From contig JASLFJ010000063.1 in NCBI GenBank assembly GCA_030150665.1, positions 1 to 6,468 on the forward strand: a stretch of DNA of 6,468 bases, given 5' to 3'. Below the pieces are notes generated by a model that was not told the origin of the DNA, did no database searches, and saw only the letters and a list, made by a program, of their open reading frames with translations. The DNA comes from Enterococcaceae bacterium. Its GTDB lineage: Bacteria; Bacillota; Bacilli; Lactobacillales; Catellicoccaceae. A program made the translations under genes and the position numbers. Of the stretch, positions 3,380 through 6,468 are shown one piece after another; position 1 is the stretch's first letter, and the number at the start of each line of letters is the position of its first letter.

Positions 3380-6025
3380 ATGACACGCAAATTAACAAGT
3401 AGTGATGTTCGAAATATGTTTCTTACTTTCTTTGAATCAAAAGGTCATACAATTGAACCTAGTGCTTCACTTGTTCCTGTTGATGATCCAACATTGCTTT
3501 GGATCAACTCAGGAGTTGCAACACTGAAAAAATATTTTGACGGCTCTGTAGTACCTGATAACCCACGAATTACAAATGCTCAAAAATCAATTCGTACGAA
3601 TGATATTGAAAATGTAGGTCGTACTGCTAGACATCATACTATGTTTGAAATGTTAGGTAACTTCTCTATTGGTGACTATTTTAAACGTGAAGCTATCCAC
3701 TGGGCATGGGAATTTTTAACCGATCCAAAATGGTTAGGTCTTCCACCGGAAAAATTATACGTCACTGTTTATCCAAAAGATCAAGAAGCTAAGCGTATTT
3801 GGCATGAAGAAGTTGGGATTCCAGAAGATCATATTTTCGAAGTTGAAGATAATTTTTGGGATATTGGTGCAGGTCCTTGTGGTCCTGATTCTGAAATCTT
3901 CTATGATCGAGGCCCTGAATTTAATAATCTTCCTGAAGGAGATCCTGAACTTTATCCAGGTGGAGAAAATGAACGTTATTTAGAAATTTGGAACTTAGTA
4001 TTTTCTGAGTTTAATCATATGCCTGATGGAAGCTATGAGCCATTACCGAATAAAAATATTGATACGGGTATGGGGCTTGAGCGTATTGTATCTATTTTAC
4101 AAGATGCGCCAACAAACTTTGAAACAGATTTATTCTTACCAATTATTGAACAAACAGAAACCATAGCTCATAAAACCTATGGAAAACAGCCAGAACTCGA
4201 TATATCTTTTAAAGTGATTGCCGATCATATTAGAGCATTAGCTTTTGCCATTGGTGATGGTGCACTTCCTTCTAATGAAGGACGTGGTTATGTGCTTAGA
4301 AGATTACTTCGTAGAGCAGTGCTTCACGGTAAAAAATTAGGCATTGAGCGTCCATTTTTATCTGAACTTGTACCTACAGTTGGCACAATTATGGAAAGTT
4401 ACTATCCTGAAATATTAGAACAACAAACCTTTATTCAAAAAGTAATTCATAATGAAGAAGTCAGATTCCAAGAAACATTAAATGAAGGACTTACTTTGTT
4501 GACAAAACTTCTCAATGAGTTAAAAGAAGAAAATAAATCTGTCCTTTCAGGAAAAGATGTCTTCCAATTATACGATACTTATGGGTTCCCATTAGAATTA
4601 ACTGAAGAGCTTGCTGAAGAGCAAGGTATTTCTATTGACCTATCAGGCTTTGAACAGGAAATGGAAGCTCAAAGAAACAGAGCACGTGCTGCACGTCAAC
4701 AAGATCAATCGATGACAGTACAATCTGATCTACTAACAAGTATTACAGAAGAAAGTCATTTTGTAGGTTATGTCGATACAGAGTGGAGTACAACTTTACA
4801 ATATATTATTGCTGAAGATGCATTGACCGATATGATTACTGAAGGTTCTGCTCAACTTATTTTTAAAGAAACACCGTTTTATAGTGAAAAAGGTGGACAA
4901 GTTGCAGATACAGGGGTAATTTTAGATGCCGAAGGAACATGCGTTGCTACTGTTACAGATGTGCAAAGTGCTCCTAATGGGCAACCCCTTCATGAAGTCA
5001 CAGTTACAGGCCCATTAATGGTTGGAAATCATTACACACTTCGTGTGGATGTGATGCGACGTGAAAAGATTCGTAGAAATCATACTGCAACACACTTACT
5101 TCATCAAGCACTTAAAGAAGTATTAGGTCCTCATGCAAAACAAGCAGGATCTTTAGTAACTCCTGAAGGTTTACGATTTGACTTTACTCATTTTGGTGCT
5201 GTTACTGAACAAGAATTAAAAGCGATGGAACGTATTGTCAATGAGAAAATTTGGGCGGCGATTCCTGTTACTACATTAGAAACTTCATTAGAGCATGCAA
5301 AAGATTTAGGAGCAACCGCTCTGTTTGGTGAAAAATACGGAGACAATGTTCGTGTAGTTCAAGTCTCTGATTATTCTTTAGAGCTTTGCGGTGGTATTCA
5401 CGTTGATAATACAGCGCATATTGGCTTATTTACCATTCGCCAAGAATCAGGAATTGGTGCAGGTGTAAGACGTATTGAAGCACTTACAAGTGAAGCAGCG
5501 TTTACCTACTTATCAGAACTCAAAGACACATTATCAACGCTTGCAGAACAAACAAAAGCTCCTAGCTTAGAACATGTCACAGATAAAGTAACTCAACTTC
5601 AACAACAAAATCACGACTTACAAAAAGAGTCCGAGCAGTTATTAAAACAAATCGCTCAACAACAGGCAAAAGCACTACAAAATGCAGTAAAAAATGAAGG
5701 AGCAATTACATATATTGCTGAGCATATTCAAGCCCATGATCCTTCACAATTAAGACTATTATCAGATCAATGGAAACAAGAAGCACTTTCTGATATATTA
5801 GTACTTGTAAGAACAGAACATGAAAAAGTAAACCTACTTGTTGCTGTCAGCGAAGCCTTACAACAAAAAGGTGTAAAAGCTGGTGATCTCATTAAACAGT
5901 TAGCACCTTATATCGACGGTAAAGGTGGCGGACGTCCTGATCTTGCACAAGCTGGAGGGAAAAACCCTGGAGGGGTTCCTCAATTGCTAAAAGCAGTTAC
6001 AACCTATGTAGCTGAACTATCTTAA
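3380..6025 (+). CDS. alaS: Alanyl-tRNA synthetase, complete
   Basis: Charges tRNA-Ala with alanine in the cytoplasm and hydrolyses mischarged Ser/Gly-tRNA. 881 residues, the normal full length. The class II catalytic domain (about 1-240) shows LLWINSGVATLKKYFDG, motif 2 around R84 (ARHHTMFEMLGNFSIGD) and motif 3 DTGMGLERI (228-236). A helical tRNA-recognition domain follows, with GRGYVLRRLLRRA. The editing domain has all four zinc ligands, H568 and H572 (HTATH) and C670 and H674 (CGGIH). A coiled-coil linker of Gln/Glu/Lys-rich sequence (about 720-770) leads to the C-Ala domain with the glycine-rich DGKGGGRPDLAQAGG (846-860). The ATG has AGAAAGGA 8 bases upstream. It is expressed from the promoter at 3177 through a structured leader and is followed 22 bases later by a small gene on the same strand. 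No truncation or missing key residue. Confidence 0.98.
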   Translation: MTRKLTSSDVRNMFLTFFESKGHTIEPSASLVPVDDPTLLWINSGVATLKKYFDGSVVPDNPRITNAQKSIRTNDIENVGRTARHHTMFEMLGNFSIGDYFKREAIHWAWEFLTDPKWLGLPPEKLYVTVYPKDQEAKRIWHEEVGIPEDHIFEVEDNFWDIGAGPCGPDSEIFYDRGPEFNNLPEGDPELYPGGENERYLEIWNLVFSEFNHMPDGSYEPLPNKNIDTGMGLERIVSILQDAPTNFETDLFLPIIEQTETIAHKTYGKQPELDISFKVIADHIRALAFAIGDGALPSNEGRGYVLRRLLRRAVLHGKKLGIERPFLSELVPTVGTIMESYYPEILEQQTFIQKVIHNEEVRFQETLNEGLTLLTKLLNELKEENKSVLSGKDVFQLYDTYGFPLELTEELAEEQGISIDLSGFEQEMEAQRNRARAARQQDQSMTVQSDLLTSITEESHFVGYVDTEWSTTLQYIIAEDALTDMITEGSAQLIFKETPFYSEKGGQVADTGVILDAEGTCVATVTDVQSAPNGQPLHEVTVTGPLMVGNHYTLRVDVMRREKIRRNHTATHLLHQALKEVLGPHAKQAGSLVTPEGLRFDFTHFGAVTEQELKAMERIVNEKIWAAIPVTTLETSLEHAKDLGATALFGEKYGDNVRVVQVSDYSLELCGGIHVDNTAHIGLFTIRQESGIGAGVRRIEALTSEAAFTYLSELKDTLSTLAEQTKAPSLEHVTDKVTQLQQQNHDLQKESEQLLKQIAQQQAKALQNAVKNEGAITYIAEHIQAHDPSQLRLLSDQWKQEALSDILVLVRTEHEKVNLLVAVSEALQQKGVKAGDLIKQLAPYIDGKGGGRPDLAQAGGKNPGGVPQLLKAVTTYVAELS

Positions 6026-6047
6026 TCTTATGTGAAGGGAAGTCATA

Positions 6048-6461
6048 ATGATGGATCAATTCTTAATTACAACATCTGTAGAATATCAAGATACGACATG
6101 TACTGCTTGTGCTCCTATCCCTCAAACACGTTATCATTTAGTATTTCCAGATCAACATAGTGAAAAACTAACTCGATTAAGTGTTCAAGAATTTATCGAA
6201 CGGATTGCCAAATCAGCTTATCATATTCCTGTATCTGAAGAAGACACATTAGATGGGGTTATTATTTATTTTGATACACCATCAGGTCGCATCTCTTTAA
6301 CGAATGATTACGGCTGGTTAACATTGAAAAAAGGAGATCTAACGATTGAAACTCAAGATACTCCTCGTACACTCGATGAAATTTTAGAACAAGTTACTCA
6401 TATTTTTAAAGAACTCTTTCAACAAACACTTTTATTTGAAATAAAACGTGACCAAGTGTAA
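6048..6461 (+). CDS. Uncharacterised 137-residue protein cotranscribed with alaS
   Basis: I do not recognise this family. The gene starts 22 bases after the alaS stop with GAAGGGA 7 bases before the ATG (a second ATG follows immediately), and there is no terminator between, so it is probably in the alaS operon. The protein is acidic to neutral, with no signal peptide or membrane segment. The N-terminal third is strand-like and contains a CxxC pair (C18, C21), the only cysteines. A likely amphipathic helix covers about 43-58, a beta-rich middle follows (VIIYFD, ISLTNDYGWLTLKKGDLTIE), and a C-terminal helix about 107-127 ends it. One CxxC is too little to claim zinc binding or redox activity. 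In many Bacilli alaS is followed by ireB and ruvX; neither is visible here. The gene is complete and ends 7 bases before the window edge. Confidence 0.85.
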   Translation: MMDQFLITTSVEYQDTTCTACAPIPQTRYHLVFPDQHSEKLTRLSVQEFIERIAKSAYHIPVSEEDTLDGVIIYFDTPSGRISLTNDYGWLTLKKGDLTIETQDTPRTLDEILEQVTHIFKELFQQTLLFEIKRDQV

Positions 6462-6468
6462 TTAAAAA

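Overview
The window looks like chromosomal DNA of a low-GC Gram-positive bacterium of the class Bacilli, most probably a lactic acid bacterium or close relative. The grounds are the AT-rich composition, strong AGGAG-type ribosome binding sites, sigma-A-type promoters with 17-base spacers, an AlaRS of the Bacilli type, a CvfD/GSP13-type S1 protein, and a choloylglycine-hydrolase-family enzyme of the Gram-positive penicillin V acylase type. I cannot name genus or species. No mobile element, CRISPR array, tRNA or rRNA gene body is visible.

Layout. (1) Positions 1-322, minus strand: what appears to be the promoter and leader region of a ribosomal RNA operon whose 16S gene would start just beyond position 1. 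It has three tandem promoters, a near-consensus UP element, leader hairpins and a boxA-like antitermination sequence. (2) 341-730, minus: a small protein that appears to be a degenerate Nudix domain with most catalytic residues lost. (3) 763-806: a strong intrinsic terminator for the next gene. (4) 832-1854, minus: a linear-amide hydrolase of the penicillin V acylase / bile salt hydrolase family with all core Ntn residues and a PVA-like Tyr at residue 82. (5) 1968-2972, minus: a two-gene unit, a cyclophilin peptidyl-prolyl isomerase followed 12 bases later by an S1-domain RNA-binding regulator. (6) 2973-3379: a divergent intergenic region holding a near-perfect promoter for alaS and a leader of about 168 nt with several hairpins, two of them mutually exclusive. 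(7) 3380-6025, plus: complete alaS. (8) 6048-6461, plus: an unrecognised 137-residue protein, apparently cotranscribed with alaS.

How it fits together: most of the window serves translation and protein or RNA quality control (rRNA promoters, alanyl-tRNA synthetase with AlaX-type editing, S1 regulator, prolyl isomerase), with one secondary-metabolism/detoxification enzyme (the acylase). The two halves of the right side are divergently transcribed from 2973-3379.

The most interesting signal is the alaS leader. It shows no recognisable T-box, yet contains a terminator-like 18-bp hairpin with a U-tract and an upstream hairpin that would sequester its 5' arm, the geometry of a transcription attenuator. 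Second are the triple rRNA promoter with its UP element, the degenerate Nudix protein, and the clustered repeats upstream of the acylase. Nothing here proves a wholly new system; the remaining genes are ordinary housekeeping or accessory genes.
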